Source: Pseudoxanthomonas sp. F37 (lineage in GTDB: Bacteria > Pseudomonadota > Gammaproteobacteria > Xanthomonadales > Xanthomonadaceae). Taken from it: 64,000 bases of DNA. Position 1 is the first letter of the stretch. Every line of letters starts with the position of its first letter. The position numbers were made by a program, and so were the translations under genes. Positions 29,491-39,202 of the stretch are shown here, one piece after another. Under the pieces are notes generated by a model, which was not told the DNA's origin, did no database searches, and saw only the letters and a program-made list of their open reading frames with translations. The stretch lies in contig NZ_CP095187.1 of NCBI RefSeq assembly GCF_022965755.1, positions 868,001-932,000 of the forward strand. Reading direction: 5' to 3'.

Positions 29491-29690
29491 GGCCCGTGGG
29501 CGCGACTGGGACGATCGATGTTAGGAAGCCGTTCCCGCGAGCAGAAAGGACGCATGGTTATGGGCTTATGTCCTGCGCTTATTTCGCCGGCATGAGCCGG
29601 CAGGCGAATACTGCGCGCTCTTCCCGGACCCCGCGTGACGCCCTGTTAGGCTATCGGCTCCGGATTCGCCCCTTTCCGTCCCCTGCCTTG
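29491..29690. promoter_or_regulatory. Divergent cysJ/cysD promoter region
   Basis: This 200-nt gap separates two divergent sulfur operons and must contain both promoters. It is locally AT-rich (GGTTATGGGCTTATG near 29555). A related GGTTATAAGC patch lies in the cysG/cysB gap near 19962. Both would be natural CysB targets, but no consensus could be tested. Confidence 0.35.
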
Positions 29691-30602
29691 ATGACCGCCG
29701 CTCCGACCCTGTCCCACCTCGATCGCCTGGAAGCGGAAAGCATCCATATCCTGAGAGAGGTCGCCGCCGAATTCCGCAACCCGGTGCTGCTGTACTCGGT
29801 GGGCAAGGACAGTTCGGTGCTGCTGCACCTGCTGCTGAAGGCGTTCGCGCCGGCCCGGCCGCCCATCCCCCTGCTGCACGTGGACACGCGCTGGAAGTTC
29901 CGCGAGATGATCGCCTTCCGCGACCGGCGCGCGGCCGAGACCGGCGTGGACCTGCGCGTGCACATCAACCCGGAAGGCGTCGCCCGCGGCATAGGCCCGA
30001 TCACCCACGGCGCCACCGTACACACCGACGTGATGAAGACCCAGGGCCTGAAACAGGCGCTGGACCATTACCGCTTCGATGCGGCCATCGGCGGCGCCCG
30101 TCGCGACGAGGAGAAGTCGCGCGCCAAGGAGCGCGTGTTCTCGTTCCGCAACGACAAGCACCGCTGGGACCCGAAGAACCAGCGCCCGGAGCTGTGGAAC
30201 CTCTACAACGCCCGCATCAACACCGGCGAGAGCGTGCGCGTGTTCCCGCTGTCCAACTGGACCGAGCTGGACATCTGGCTCTACATCTACCGCGAACGCA
30301 TCCCGGTGGTGCCGCTGTACTTCGCCGCCGAGCGGCCGGTGGTGGAACGCGACGGCGCCCTGCTGATGGTCGACGACGAGCGCCTGCCGCTGCGCGAGGG
30401 GGAGGTGCCGCAGCAGCGCCGCGTGCGTTTCCGCACGTTGGGCTGCTATCCCCTGACCGGCGCCATCGAGTCCCAGGCCGATTCGCTGGAGAAGATCATC
30501 GCCGAGATGCTGGTGGCCACCAGCTCCGAGCGCCAGGGCCGGGTGATCGACCACGATCCGGGCGCATCGATGGAGAAGAAGAAGCTGGAGGGGTATTTCT
30601 GA
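29691..30602 (+). CDS. cysD: Sulfate adenylyltransferase subunit 2
   Basis: Catalytic ATP-sulfurylase subunit making APS from ATP and sulfate, together with the GTPase subunit CysN; 303 aa. The PP-loop motif is [15 protein letters not shown]. Further family segments are [37 protein letters not shown] and the C-terminal LEGYF. The ATG at 29691 was chosen over a long upstream open frame that is antisense to cysJ. cysNC follows after a 172-nt gap holding a palindromic repeat. Confidence 0.96.
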   Translation: MTAAPTLSHLDRLEAESIHILREVAAEFRNPVLLYSVGKDSSVLLHLLLKAFAPARPPIPLLHVDTRWKFREMIAFRDRRAAETGVDLRVHINPEGVARGIGPITHGATVHTDVMKTQGLKQALDHYRFDAAIGGARRDEEKSRAKERVFSFRNDKHRWDPKNQRPELWNLYNARINTGESVRVFPLSNWTELDIWLYIYRERIPVVPLYFAAERPVVERDGALLMVDDERLPLREGEVPQQRRVRFRTLGCYPLTGAIESQADSLEKIIAEMLVATSSERQGRVIDHDPGASMEKKKLEGYF

Positions 30603-30618
30603 TGGGCATCCCTCTGCC

Positions 30619-30725
30619 GTCGTCCCAGCGCACGCTGGGACCCATGTTGACGTTCGCGCGATCCATGTCTGGCGCGGAGAAGCGAAGCAACAGCAAGATG
30701 GATCCCAGCGTTCGCTGGGATGACG
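30619..30725. repeat. GTCATCCC-type inverted repeat pair, about 107 bp
   Basis: Two short hairpins (CCCAGCGCACGCTGGG and CCCAGCGTTCGCTGGG) lie in inverted order at the ends, with outer GTCGTCCC and GGGATGAC. The element at 54225-54328 has the same ends, near-equal length and shared internal patches (TTGACGTT, AAGATGGATCCC). The two are therefore copies of one family, distinct from the GTAG REPs. Confidence 0.8.
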
Positions 30726-30774
30726 AAACGGGTTTGGAGTCTACGCGGATGAAGATGATGTCGGTGGCGGCTGC

Positions 30775-32649
30775 ATGAATACCACGCGCGACATCGCCAC
30801 CTACCTCAAGCAGCACGAAGCCAAGCCGCTGCTGCGCTTCATCACCTGCGGCAGCGTGGACGATGGCAAGAGCACGCTGATCGGCCGTCTGCTGTACGAC
30901 AGCAAGCGCCTGTTCGACGACCAGCTGGCCGCGCTGGAGCAGGACAGCCGCAGGCACGGCACCCAGGGCGAGCGCATCGATTACGCACTGCTGCTGGACG
31001 GCCTGGCCGCCGAGCGCGAGCAGGGCATCACCATCGACGTGGCCTACCGCTACTTCGACACGGACAAGCGCAAGTTCATCGTCGCCGACTGCCCGGGCCA
31101 CGAGCAGTACACGCGCAACATGGCCACCGGCGCCTCCACCGCGGACCTGGCGGTGGTGCTGGTGGATGCGCGCAAGGGCCTGCTGACGCAGACGCACCGG
31201 CACAGCTACATCGTCTCGCTGCTCGGCATCCGCCACGTGGTGCTGGCGGTGAACAAGATGGACCTGGTGGACTTCGACGAAGCGGTGTTCGCGCGCATCG
31301 CCGCCGACTACCGGGCGCTGGCCCGGCGGTTGGGCATCGCCGAGGTCGCCTGCATCCCGCTGTCGGCGCTGGAAGGCGACAACCTGTCCTCGCGCTCCGC
31401 GCGCACGCCGTGGTACCGCGGCCCCGCCCTGCTGGAGCATCTGGAGCAGGTGCAGGTGGACGCGCAGGAGGGCGGTGGCAGCCTGCGCCTGCCCGTGCAG
31501 TGGGTGAACCGGCCGCACCAGAATTTCCGCGGCTATGCCGGCACCCTCGCGGCCGGCCAGGTGAAGCCGGGCGACGAGGTCATCGTGCTGCCGTCGGCGC
31601 GCCGTTCGCGCGTGAGCCGGGTACTCGATGCCGACGGCGAGGTTGCGATCGCGACGGCTGGCCAGGCGGTGACGCTGACCCTGGTCGACGAGATCGACAT
31701 CAGCCGCGGCGATGTGATCGCCGCCGCAGGCGATCCGCCCGAAGTGGCCGACCAGTTCGCCGCGCACCTGCTGTGGATGTCCGACGCGCCGCTGCTGCCG
31801 GGGCGGCCCTACTGGCTGAAGATCGGCGCGCGCACCGTGTCGGCCACGGTCACCGAGATCAAGCACCGCATCGACGTGAACACGCAGGAGCACCTGGCCG
31901 CCAAGCGGCTGGAGCTCAACGAGGTGGGCTACTGCAACCTCAGCCTGGACGAGCCCATTCCCTTCGAAGCCTATGCGCGCAACCGCACGCTGGGGGGCTT
32001 CATCCTGATCGACCGCTACGACAACGGCACCGCCGCCGCGGGGACGCTGGACTTCGCATTGCGGCGCGCCGGCAACGTGCACTGGCAGCATGTCGATGTG
32101 GACAAGGCCGCGCGTGCGCGCCAGAAGGGGCAGGTGCCGAAGGTCCTGTGGTTCACCGGCCTGTCCGGCGCGGGCAAGTCCACCATCGCCAACCTGGTCG
32201 ACAAGCGCCTGCATGCGCTGGGTTACCACAGCTTCCTGCTCGACGGCGACAACGTCCGCCACGGGCTGAACCGCGACCTGGGCTTCACCGACGAGGATCG
32301 CGTGGAGAACATCCGCCGCGTGGCCGAAGTGGCCAAGTTGATGACCGACGCCGGCCTGATCGTGCTGGTCAGCTTCATTTCCCCGTTCCGCGCGGAGCGC
32401 CGGATGGCGCGCGCGCGGTTCGATGCGGGCGAGTTCGTCGAGGTCTTCGTGGACGTACCGCTGGCCGTGGCCGAAGCCCGCGACGTGAAGGGCCTGTACA
32501 GGAAGGCGAGGGCGGGCCTGATTCCCAACTTCACCGGCATCGATTCCCCGTACGAAGCCCCGGAACATCCCGAACTGCACCTGGATGCCGGCGCGGGCGA
32601 TCCCGAGACGATGGCGTTGCAGGTGCTGGCCCATCTGGGACTGGACTGA
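30775..32649 (+). CDS. cysNC: Bifunctional CysNC: sulfate adenylyltransferase GTPase subunit and APS kinase
   Basis: A fusion of 624 aa. Residues about 1-440 are CysN, with GTPase motifs [17 protein letters not shown] and NKMDLVD plus two beta-barrel domains; it drives ATP sulfurylation by CysD. Residues about 450-624 are CysC, with P-loop [27 protein letters not shown] and [12 protein letters not shown]; it phosphorylates APS to PAPS. The fusion channels APS to PAPS and matches the PAPS-type CysH encoded nearby. It is cotranscribed with cysD unless the repeat between them interferes. Confidence 0.96.
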   Translation: MNTTRDIATYLKQHEAKPLLRFITCGSVDDGKSTLIGRLLYDSKRLFDDQLAALEQDSRRHGTQGERIDYALLLDGLAAEREQGITIDVAYRYFDTDKRKFIVADCPGHEQYTRNMATGASTADLAVVLVDARKGLLTQTHRHSYIVSLLGIRHVVLAVNKMDLVDFDEAVFARIAADYRALARRLGIAEVACIPLSALEGDNLSSRSARTPWYRGPALLEHLEQVQVDAQEGGGSLRLPVQWVNRPHQNFRGYAGTLAAGQVKPGDEVIVLPSARRSRVSRVLDADGEVAIATAGQAVTLTLVDEIDISRGDVIAAAGDPPEVADQFAAHLLWMSDAPLLPGRPYWLKIGARTVSATVTEIKHRIDVNTQEHLAAKRLELNEVGYCNLSLDEPIPFEAYARNRTLGGFILIDRYDNGTAAAGTLDFALRRAGNVHWQHVDVDKAARARQKGQVPKVLWFTGLSGAGKSTIANLVDKRLHALGYHSFLLDGDNVRHGLNRDLGFTDEDRVENIRRVAEVAKLMTDAGLIVLVSFISPFRAERRMARARFDAGEFVEVFVDVPLAVAEARDVKGLYRKARAGLIPNFTGIDSPYEAPEHPELHLDAGAGDPETMALQVLAHLGLD

Positions 32650-32800
32650 CCGCGCAGGCCCGCAAGGGTCATTGGTCATGGTCAGGCGTGTCCACCGCGC
32701 GCCCTTCGGCGCGTTTCCAGCACGAACCGCCGCATCCGCACCAGCGCGGGCTGCGTAGGCTCGCTAAACTGCGTGGATAACGAAGATTACGGGATGATGC

Positions 32801-33898
32801 ATGCTCAGCCGATCCGGATTCCGCTGCTTCGCAGCCTGCCTGCCGTTCCTGTTGCTCGCCGCGTGCGGCGGGAAGGAGCCGCAGGCGAAGGCGAACGGCA
32901 ATGCGGCCGAGCGCCCGATTCCGGTGACCACGCGCGTGGTGCAGCCGTCGGCGTGGAACGACACGCTGCAAGCGCTGGGTACCGCGAAGGCGCGTGAATC
33001 CGTCACCCTGACCGCCAAGGTCAGCGAGATCGTGCAGGACGTGCACTTCGACAGCGGCCAGCAGGTGCGGGCGGGCCAGGTGCTGGTCACGCTGAAGGGC
33101 GATGCCGCCCAGGCCGCGCTGGTGCAGGCCGAGGCGACCTATGCCGAAGCCGAGCGTCTCTACCGCCGGCAGAAGGAGCTGGCCGACCAGCAGCTGATCG
33201 CACGCTCGCAGTTGGACACCCAGCTGGCGCTGCGCGACGCCGCCGCTGCGCGCGTGCGCCAGGCGCGCGCCGACATCGGCGACCGCAGCGTGCGTGCGCC
33301 TTTCGCCGGCGTGCTGGGCATCCGCCAGGTCAGCCCCGGTTCGCTGATCACCGCCAACAGCACCATCGCCACGCTGGATGACGTCTCGCGCATGTACGTG
33401 GACTTCCAGGTGCCGGAGGCGGCCCTCGCCTCCGTCGCCACCGGCAATGCCGTCACCGCCACGGCCACCGCCTACCCGGGCGAGACCTTCCAGGGCGAGG
33501 TCGAGACGATCGATGCGCGCATCGACCCTGCCACCCGCGCGGTGACCGTACGCGCGGTGTTCCCCAACGACGAGCGCAGGCTGCGCCCGGGCATGCTGAT
33601 GGACGTGCGCCTGTTCCGTCCCGAGCGGCAGGCGCTGGTGATCCCGGAGATCGCGGTGGTGCAGGTGGGGCGCGATTCGTTCGTGTACCGGGTGAAGGCC
33701 GACGGCAGCGTGGAACAGGCGCCGGTGCGCGTGGGCGTGCGCCGCGACGGGCAGGCCGAGATCGTCGAGGGCATCGCCGCCGGTGAGCGCATCGTCATCG
33801 ACGGCACCGGCAAGCTGCGGCCGGGCGTGAAGGTGGCCGATGCCGCGCCGTCGGCCCCGGCGAAGCCGGATGCGCCGCCCGCCGGCGGCCAGGGCTGA
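32801..33898 (+). CDS. RND efflux periplasmic adaptor lipoprotein (MFP)
   Basis: Membrane fusion protein of 365 aa. It has a lipoprotein signal with lipobox LLLAACGG, so it is anchored by lipid rather than by a helix. Lipoyl half motifs, a helical hairpin (AEATYAEAERLYRRQKELAD) and RAPFAGVLGIRQVSPGSL are visible, then a beta-barrel and a membrane-proximal domain. The C-terminal tail is Pro/Ala-rich. The RND pump gene follows after 5 nt, so they form an operon. No TolC-type gene or regulator is adjacent. Confidence 0.92.
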   Translation: MLSRSGFRCFAACLPFLLLAACGGKEPQAKANGNAAERPIPVTTRVVQPSAWNDTLQALGTAKARESVTLTAKVSEIVQDVHFDSGQQVRAGQVLVTLKGDAAQAALVQAEATYAEAERLYRRQKELADQQLIARSQLDTQLALRDAAAARVRQARADIGDRSVRAPFAGVLGIRQVSPGSLITANSTIATLDDVSRMYVDFQVPEAALASVATGNAVTATATAYPGETFQGEVETIDARIDPATRAVTVRAVFPNDERRLRPGMLMDVRLFRPERQALVIPEIAVVQVGRDSFVYRVKADGSVEQAPVRVGVRRDGQAEIVEGIAAGERIVIDGTGKLRPGVKVADAAPSAPAKPDAPPAGGQG

Positions 33899-33903
33899 GC
33901 GCC

Positions 33904-36900
33904 ATGAAACTCTCCGACCTGTCGATCAAGCGTCCCGTCTTCGCGGCGGTGATCAGCCTGCTGCTGGTCGTGCTGGGCGTGATGTCGTTCCTGCGCCTGA
34001 CGCTGCGCGAGCTGCCCAACATCGATCCGCCCATCGTGTCGGTGGAGGTCAACTACCCGGGCGCGTCCGCCGCCGTGGTGGAGACGCGCATCACCCAGAT
34101 CCTCGAGGACGGTCTGTCCGGCATCGAGGGCATCAAGACCATCCAGTCGAGCAGCCGCAACGGCCGCTCCGACGTGACCATCGAGTTCAACCTCAGCCGC
34201 GACATCGAGGCCGCCGCCAACGACGTGCGCGACCGCGTCAGCCGGGTGATGGACCGGATGCCCGATGAGGCCGACCCGCCGGAGATCTCCAAGGTCGAAG
34301 CCGACGCGGACGTGATCATCTGGCTGAACATGCGCTCCACCGTGATGGACACGATGGAGTTGACCGACTACGCCGACCGCTACGTGCTGGACCGCCTGTC
34401 CGCCCTGGATGGCGTGGCGCGCGTGCAGCTGGGCGGCGGCCAGCGTTACGCGATGCGCATCTGGCTGGACCGCGAGGCGATGGCCGCGCGCGGGGTGACC
34501 ACCGGCGACGTCGAAGCCGCCCTGCGCGCGCAGAACGTGGAACTGCCGGCCGGCCGCATCGAGTCCAGGACGCGCGACTTCACCCTGCGCGTGGAACGCG
34601 GTTACCAGCGGCCGGAGCAGTTCGCGCAGCTGCCGTTGCGCAAGGGCGCGGACGGGTATGTGGTGCGCCTGGGCGACGTGGCGCAGGTGGAGCTGGGGCC
34701 GGAGGAGCGCCGCTCCTACCTGCGCAGCAACGGCGTTCCCAACGTGGGGCTGGGCATCGTGCGCACGTCCACCGCCAACGCGCTGGATGTCGCGCGCGCG
34801 GCGCGCGCCGAGGCGGAGGTCATCCAGAAGACCCTGCCCGAAGGCACCGAGATCTTCATCGCCTACGACAGCACCACCTTCATCGAGGCCTCCATCGAGC
34901 GCGTGTACTGGACGCTGGGCGAGGCGATGGTGCTGGTGTTCCTGGTGATCTGGCTGTTCCTCGGCAGCCTGCGCGCGGCGCTGATCCCGGCGGTGACGGT
35001 GCCGGTGTGCCTGGTGGCGGCCTTCATCGCGCTGTATGCGTTCGGCTTTTCGATCAACCTGCTGACGCTGCTGGCGCTGGTGCTGTGCATCGGCCTGGTG
35101 GTCGACGATGCCATCGTGGTGCTGGAGAACGTGCAGCGGCGCGCCGACCTGGGCGAGCCCTCGCTGGTCGCCGCGCGCCGCGGTACGGCGCAGGTGGCGT
35201 TTGCGGTGATCGCGACCACCGCGGTGCTGGTGGCGGTGTTCCTGCCGGTGGGCTTCATGGAGGGCAACACCGGCCGCCTGTTCCGCGAACTGTCGGTCGC
35301 GCTGGCGGCGGCGGTGGCGATTTCCGCCTTCGTCGCCCTGACGCTGACGCCGATGATGTCGTCCAAGCTGGTGCGCCCGCACACCGAACCGCGTGGACTG
35401 AATGCGTGGACCAACCGCACCCTCAACCGCGTCAGCACCGGTTATGGCCGGCAGGTGGAGCGCCTGGTGGGCCTGAGCGGCAGGCGCATCCTGGGCCTGG
35501 TGCTGCTGGCGATGGCGTTGTGCGGCGTGGCGATCGTCGTGCTGGGGCTGCGCGTGCCCAGCGAACTGGCGCCGGCGGAGGACCGCGGCCGCTTCTTCGT
35601 GATGGTCGATGGCCCCGAAGGCGCTGGCTTCGACTACATGGTCGGGCAGATGCAGCAGGTCGAGAAGATCGTGCTGGCCCAGGTAGGCAAGGACAAGCCC
35701 GTCGACCGTGCCAACTCGCGCACGCCGCGCGGTTTCGGCGGCAGCGAGGACATGCACACCGGCCAGGTGATCGTGTTCCTGCACGACTGGCACGAGCGCG
35801 ACGTGGCCACCGACGATGTGGTCGGGCAGCTCCGCAGCGAGTTCGCGAAGCTGCCCGGCGTGCAGGCCCGCGCCAACGTGCCCGGAGGCCTGGTGGGCAG
35901 CCGGGGCCAGCGCTACCAGCTGGTGCTGGGCGGCCCGGACTATGCCGAACTGGCGCAGTGGCGCGACCGCATCCTGCAGCGGATGGAATCCAATCCCGGC
36001 ATCCAGGACCCGGATTCGGACTACAAGGAAACGCGTCCGCAGATGCGGGTGAACATCGACCGCGACCGAGCCGCCGACCTGGGCGTGTCGGTGCAGGAGA
36101 TCGGCCGCACCCTGGAAACGATGATGGGGTCGCGCCAGGTGACCACCTACGTGGACAGCGGCGAGGAATACGACGTCATGCTGCAGGCCGGGCGCGAGCA
36201 GCGGGCCAACCCCGAGGACCTGGCGAACACCTACGTGCGCGGCCGCGACGATGCCCTCATCCCCCTGTCCAACCTGGTCACGCTCAGCGAGATCGCCGAG
36301 CCCGGCACCTTCAACCGCTTCAACCGGCTGCGCGCCATCACCATCAGCGCAGGCCTGGCCCCCGGCTATTCGATGGGCGAGGCGCTGGAGTGGACCCGGC
36401 AGGTGGTGGACGAGGAACTGCCCGACTACGCGCAGATCGACTGGAAGGGCGAGTCGCGCGAGTACCAGGAAGCCGGCGGCGCGATCCTGCTGACCTTCAC
36501 CCTGGCGCTGCTGATCGTCTACCTGGTGCTGGCGGCGCAGTTCGAGAGCTTCATCCATCCGCTGGTGATCATGCTGACCGTCCCGCTGGCGGTACTGGGC
36601 GCTCTGATCGGCCTGTGGGTCACCGGTGGCACGCTGAACCTCTTCAGCCAGATCGGCATCGTCATGCTGATCGGATTGGCGGCGAAGAACGGCATCCTGA
36701 TCGTGGAGTTCGCCAACCAGCTGCGCGACGACGGCGCCAGCGTGGTGCAGGCCATCGCCGAGTCCGCGCGCGTGCGCCTGCGGCCGATCCTGATGACCTC
36801 GGTCGCCACCGTCGTCGGCGCGGTGCCGCTGGTGCTGGCCGGCGGGCCGGGATCGGCCAGCCGCGCCACCATCGGCATCGTGGTGATTTTCGGCGTGACC

Positions 36901-37038
36901 TTCTCCACGCTGCTCTCGCTGTACGTGGTGCCGGCGTTCTACGCGCTGCTGGCCCCGTTCACGCGTTCGCCGGAAGCCGTGGCGCACGAGTTGGGCAAGC
37001 TGGAGGCGGAAACGCCCTCCGTCGGCGGCCATGGCTGA
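33904..37038 (+). CDS. RND-family multidrug efflux transporter (HAE1/AcrB-like)
   Basis: Trimeric inner-membrane proton/drug antiporter of 1044 aa with twelve helices and two large periplasmic loops. The proton-relay Asp pair is in GLVVDDAIVVLEN (about residues 401-402) and the partner Lys in GLAAKNGILIVEFANQ. The conserved C-terminal motif is TSVATVVGAVPLVLAGGPGSASR. It works with the lipoprotein adaptor upstream and an outer-membrane channel encoded elsewhere. Its stop overlaps the acetyltransferase start by 8 nt. The substrate range cannot be inferred. Confidence 0.95.
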   Translation: MKLSDLSIKRPVFAAVISLLLVVLGVMSFLRLTLRELPNIDPPIVSVEVNYPGASAAVVETRITQILEDGLSGIEGIKTIQSSSRNGRSDVTIEFNLSRDIEAAANDVRDRVSRVMDRMPDEADPPEISKVEADADVIIWLNMRSTVMDTMELTDYADRYVLDRLSALDGVARVQLGGGQRYAMRIWLDREAMAARGVTTGDVEAALRAQNVELPAGRIESRTRDFTLRVERGYQRPEQFAQLPLRKGADGYVVRLGDVAQVELGPEERRSYLRSNGVPNVGLGIVRTSTANALDVARAARAEAEVIQKTLPEGTEIFIAYDSTTFIEASIERVYWTLGEAMVLVFLVIWLFLGSLRAALIPAVTVPVCLVAAFIALYAFGFSINLLTLLALVLCIGLVVDDAIVVLENVQRRADLGEPSLVAARRGTAQVAFAVIATTAVLVAVFLPVGFMEGNTGRLFRELSVALAAAVAISAFVALTLTPMMSSKLVRPHTEPRGLNAWTNRTLNRVSTGYGRQVERLVGLSGRRILGLVLLAMALCGVAIVVLGLRVPSELAPAEDRGRFFVMVDGPEGAGFDYMVGQMQQVEKIVLAQVGKDKPVDRANSRTPRGFGGSEDMHTGQVIVFLHDWHERDVATDDVVGQLRSEFAKLPGVQARANVPGGLVGSRGQRYQLVLGGPDYAELAQWRDRILQRMESNPGIQDPDSDYKETRPQMRVNIDRDRAADLGVSVQEIGRTLETMMGSRQVTTYVDSGEEYDVMLQAGREQRANPEDLANTYVRGRDDALIPLSNLVTLSEIAEPGTFNRFNRLRAITISAGLAPGYSMGEALEWTRQVVDEELPDYAQIDWKGESREYQEAGGAILLTFTLALLIVYLVLAAQFESFIHPLVIMLTVPLAVLGALIGLWVTGGTLNLFSQIGIVMLIGLAAKNGILIVEFANQLRDDGASVVQAIAESARVRLRPILMTSVATVVGAVPLVLAGGPGSASRATIGIVVIFGVTFSTLLSLYVVPAFYALLAPFTRSPEAVAHELGKLEAETPSVGGHG

Positions 37039-37582
37039 GGCCGGTGCGCGCCCGCATGCGGACGCGCGCATCGCCGGCGACGGGTTCCTGCTGCGCGCAT
37101 GGCGGCAGGAAGACCTGGAGGCGCTGCTGCGCCACGCGGACGATCCGCAGGTGCCCCGTGGGCTGAGCGACCGCTTCCCGCATCCGTACACGCGCGCCGA
37201 CGGCGAGGCGTTCCTCGCCGGCCGCGTGGTCGACTTCGGTCACCCCGTGTTCGCCATCGAGATCGGAGGCGAGGCCTGCGGTGGCATCGCGGTGCGCCCG
37301 CATGCGGGGGAGAAGGCGCACAGTGCCGAACTGGGCTACTGGCTCGGGCGGCGGCACTGGGGCCGAGGCCAAATGACGCGCGTGGTCGCGGCCTATCTGG
37401 ACTGGGTGGTTCCCGTGCTGGGGCTGGTCCGGGTCGAGGCGAACGTGCTGGACACCAACCCGGCCTCCGCGCGGGTGCTGGAAAAGAGCGGTTTCGTCGA
37501 GGAAGGCCGCCGACGGGCCGCGATCCGCAAGCCGGACGGCCTGCACGACCTGAGGCTGTTCGGACGGGTCTGGCCCGGCTGA
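37031..37582 (+). CDS. GNAT N-acetyltransferase, RimJ/RimL-like
   Basis: An acetyl-CoA-dependent acetyltransferase of 183 aa. The RimJ/L-type pattern is clear: LLRAWRQEDLEALLRHADDP, then ELGYWLGRRHWGRGQMTRVV (acetyl-CoA loop), VEANVLDTNPASARVLEKSGFVEEG and a C-terminal DLRLFGRV. It overlaps the RND pump gene by 8 nt, so translation is probably coupled. The substrate may be a protein N-terminus or a small amine. A link to drug resistance is only suggested by position. Confidence 0.85.
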   Translation: MAEAGARPHADARIAGDGFLLRAWRQEDLEALLRHADDPQVPRGLSDRFPHPYTRADGEAFLAGRVVDFGHPVFAIEIGGEACGGIAVRPHAGEKAHSAELGYWLGRRHWGRGQMTRVVAAYLDWVVPVLGLVRVEANVLDTNPASARVLEKSGFVEEGRRRAAIRKPDGLHDLRLFGRVWPG

Positions 37583-37701
37583 GACGTGCGCGGGGGACTG
37601 CGCAGCGGCGCGTGTTGCGGTTATCTTGCAGGGAGCCGGCGGCGCGTCCGCGCCGCCTTCCCGTATCCCAGCGCACGCACGAACGACGGAGACGCATCCC
37701 C

Positions 37702-39201
37702 GTGGAAGCCCTTTTCAACTGGTTGAACGGCATCATCTGGAGCAACGCGCTGATAGCGCTGTGCCTGGGCGCCGGCCTGTGGTTCACCCTCCGCACCCGC
37801 GTGATGCAGGTGCGCGGTTTCGCCGAGATGTGCCGGCTGACCGTGACCGGGCAGAAGTCGGATGCCGGCGTGTCCTCGTTCCAGGCCCTGGCCATCTCCA
37901 TGGCCGGACGCATGGGCATAGGCAACATCGCCGGCGTCGCCACGGCGATCGCCTACGGCGGCCCCGGTGCGGTGTTCTGGATGTGGGTGATGGGCTTCCT
38001 GGGGGCATCGACCTCGTACATCGAGTGCACCCTGGCGCAGATCTACAAGGAAAAGGACGCCGAGGGGCGCTACCGCGGCGGCCCGGCCTACTACATCGAG
38101 AAGGCGATGGGCCTGAAGTGGTATGCGGTGACGTTCGCCGTGGCCACCGTCATCGCCACCGGCCTGCTGCTGCCGGGTGTGCAGGCCAACGCCATTGCCG
38201 ACAGCGCCAGCAACGTGCTGTGCGGCGCGGGGGCCTGCGAGGCGGTCGGCGGCGCGGGCGCGCTGAAGCTGTGGATCGGCCTGGGCGTGGCGGCGGTGCT
38301 GGCGCTGATCATCTTCGGCGGCATCAAGCGCATCGCCACCTTCGCCGAGGTCGTGGTGCCGTTCATGGCGCTGGCCTTCATCCTGATGGCGGTGATCGTG
38401 ATGATCGCCAACGCCGGCAAGGTGCCGGCGATGTTCGCCGACATCTTCTCCAGCGCGTTCGGCGCGCATGCGGCCTTCGGCGCCATCATCGGCCAGGCCA
38501 TCGCCTGGGGCGTGAAGCGCGGCATCTACGCCAACGAGGCCGGCCAGGGCACCGGCCCGCACGCCGCCGCCGCCGCCGAGGTCTCGCACCCGGCCAAGCA
38601 GGGCTACGTGCAGGCCTTCGCCATCTACTTCGACACCATGCTGGTGTGCACCTCGACGGCGTTCCTGCTGCTGTCCACGGGCATGTACAACACGTTCCGG
38701 ACCGTCACCGAGAACGGCAAGGACACGCTGGTCGCCATCGTCTCCGGCGTGCCCGGCCTGCAGCCGTCCGAAGGCGCGCAGTTCACCCAGGCAGCGGTGG
38801 AGTCGGTGCTGCCCGGCTGGGGCGCGGGCTTCGTGGCGCTGGCGCTGTTCTTCTTCGCCTTCACCACCATCATGGCCTACTACTACATGGCCGAGACCAA
38901 CCTGACCTACCTGGCCGGGGTGAAGAAGACCCACCCGCTGGCGACCCTGTTGCTGCGTCTGGGCATCGTGGGCATGGTGGTGTTCGGCGCGTACCACAAC
39001 GCCGCGATGGCGTGGACGCTGGGCGACATCGGCGTGGGCCTGATGGCATGGCTGAACGTCATCGCCATCCTGATCCTGCAGAAGCCCGCGCTGATCGCGC
39101 TGCGCGACTACGAGCGGCAGAAGAAGCTGGGCCTGGATCCGGTGTTCGATCCGGATGCGCTGGGCATCCGCAACGCCCACTTCTGGAAGAAGCAGGGCTG
39201 A
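37702..39201 (+). CDS. Alanine/glycine:cation symporter (AGCS family)
   Basis: Sodium-coupled amino-acid importer of 499 aa with about eleven membrane helices. Family signatures are SSFQALAISMAGRMGIGNIAG, GPGAVFWMWVMGFLGASTSYIE and KRGIYANEAGQGTGPHAAAAA. The GTG at 37702 was chosen as start since it gives the typical opening VEALFNWLNGIIWSN. The preferred amino acid is probably alanine or glycine. It precedes rlmB by 1 nt, suggesting cotranscription without a functional link. Confidence 0.9.
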   Translation: MEALFNWLNGIIWSNALIALCLGAGLWFTLRTRVMQVRGFAEMCRLTVTGQKSDAGVSSFQALAISMAGRMGIGNIAGVATAIAYGGPGAVFWMWVMGFLGASTSYIECTLAQIYKEKDAEGRYRGGPAYYIEKAMGLKWYAVTFAVATVIATGLLLPGVQANAIADSASNVLCGAGACEAVGGAGALKLWIGLGVAAVLALIIFGGIKRIATFAEVVVPFMALAFILMAVIVMIANAGKVPAMFADIFSSAFGAHAAFGAIIGQAIAWGVKRGIYANEAGQGTGPHAAAAAEVSHPAKQGYVQAFAIYFDTMLVCTSTAFLLLSTGMYNTFRTVTENGKDTLVAIVSGVPGLQPSEGAQFTQAAVESVLPGWGAGFVALALFFFAFTTIMAYYYMAETNLTYLAGVKKTHPLATLLLRLGIVGMVVFGAYHNAAMAWTLGDIGVGLMAWLNVIAILILQKPALIALRDYERQKKLGLDPVFDPDALGIRNAHFWKKQG

Positions 39202-39202
39202 G

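Noticed and set aside
25834..29595. A 1253-codon open frame antisense to cysI, the REP and cysJ.
   Set aside because: It is a GC-skew shadow of the sulfite reductase genes: composition is Arg/Gln/Val-rich without domains, and it crosses the REP palindrome. Similar long shadows opposite the RND pump (33472-37191) and the DUF2339 gene (3208-6498) were dropped for the same reason.
17425..32649. The sulfur gene region as a genomic island.
   Set aside because: No integrase, tRNA end or att repeats were seen, composition is like the rest of the window, and the genes are core metabolism.
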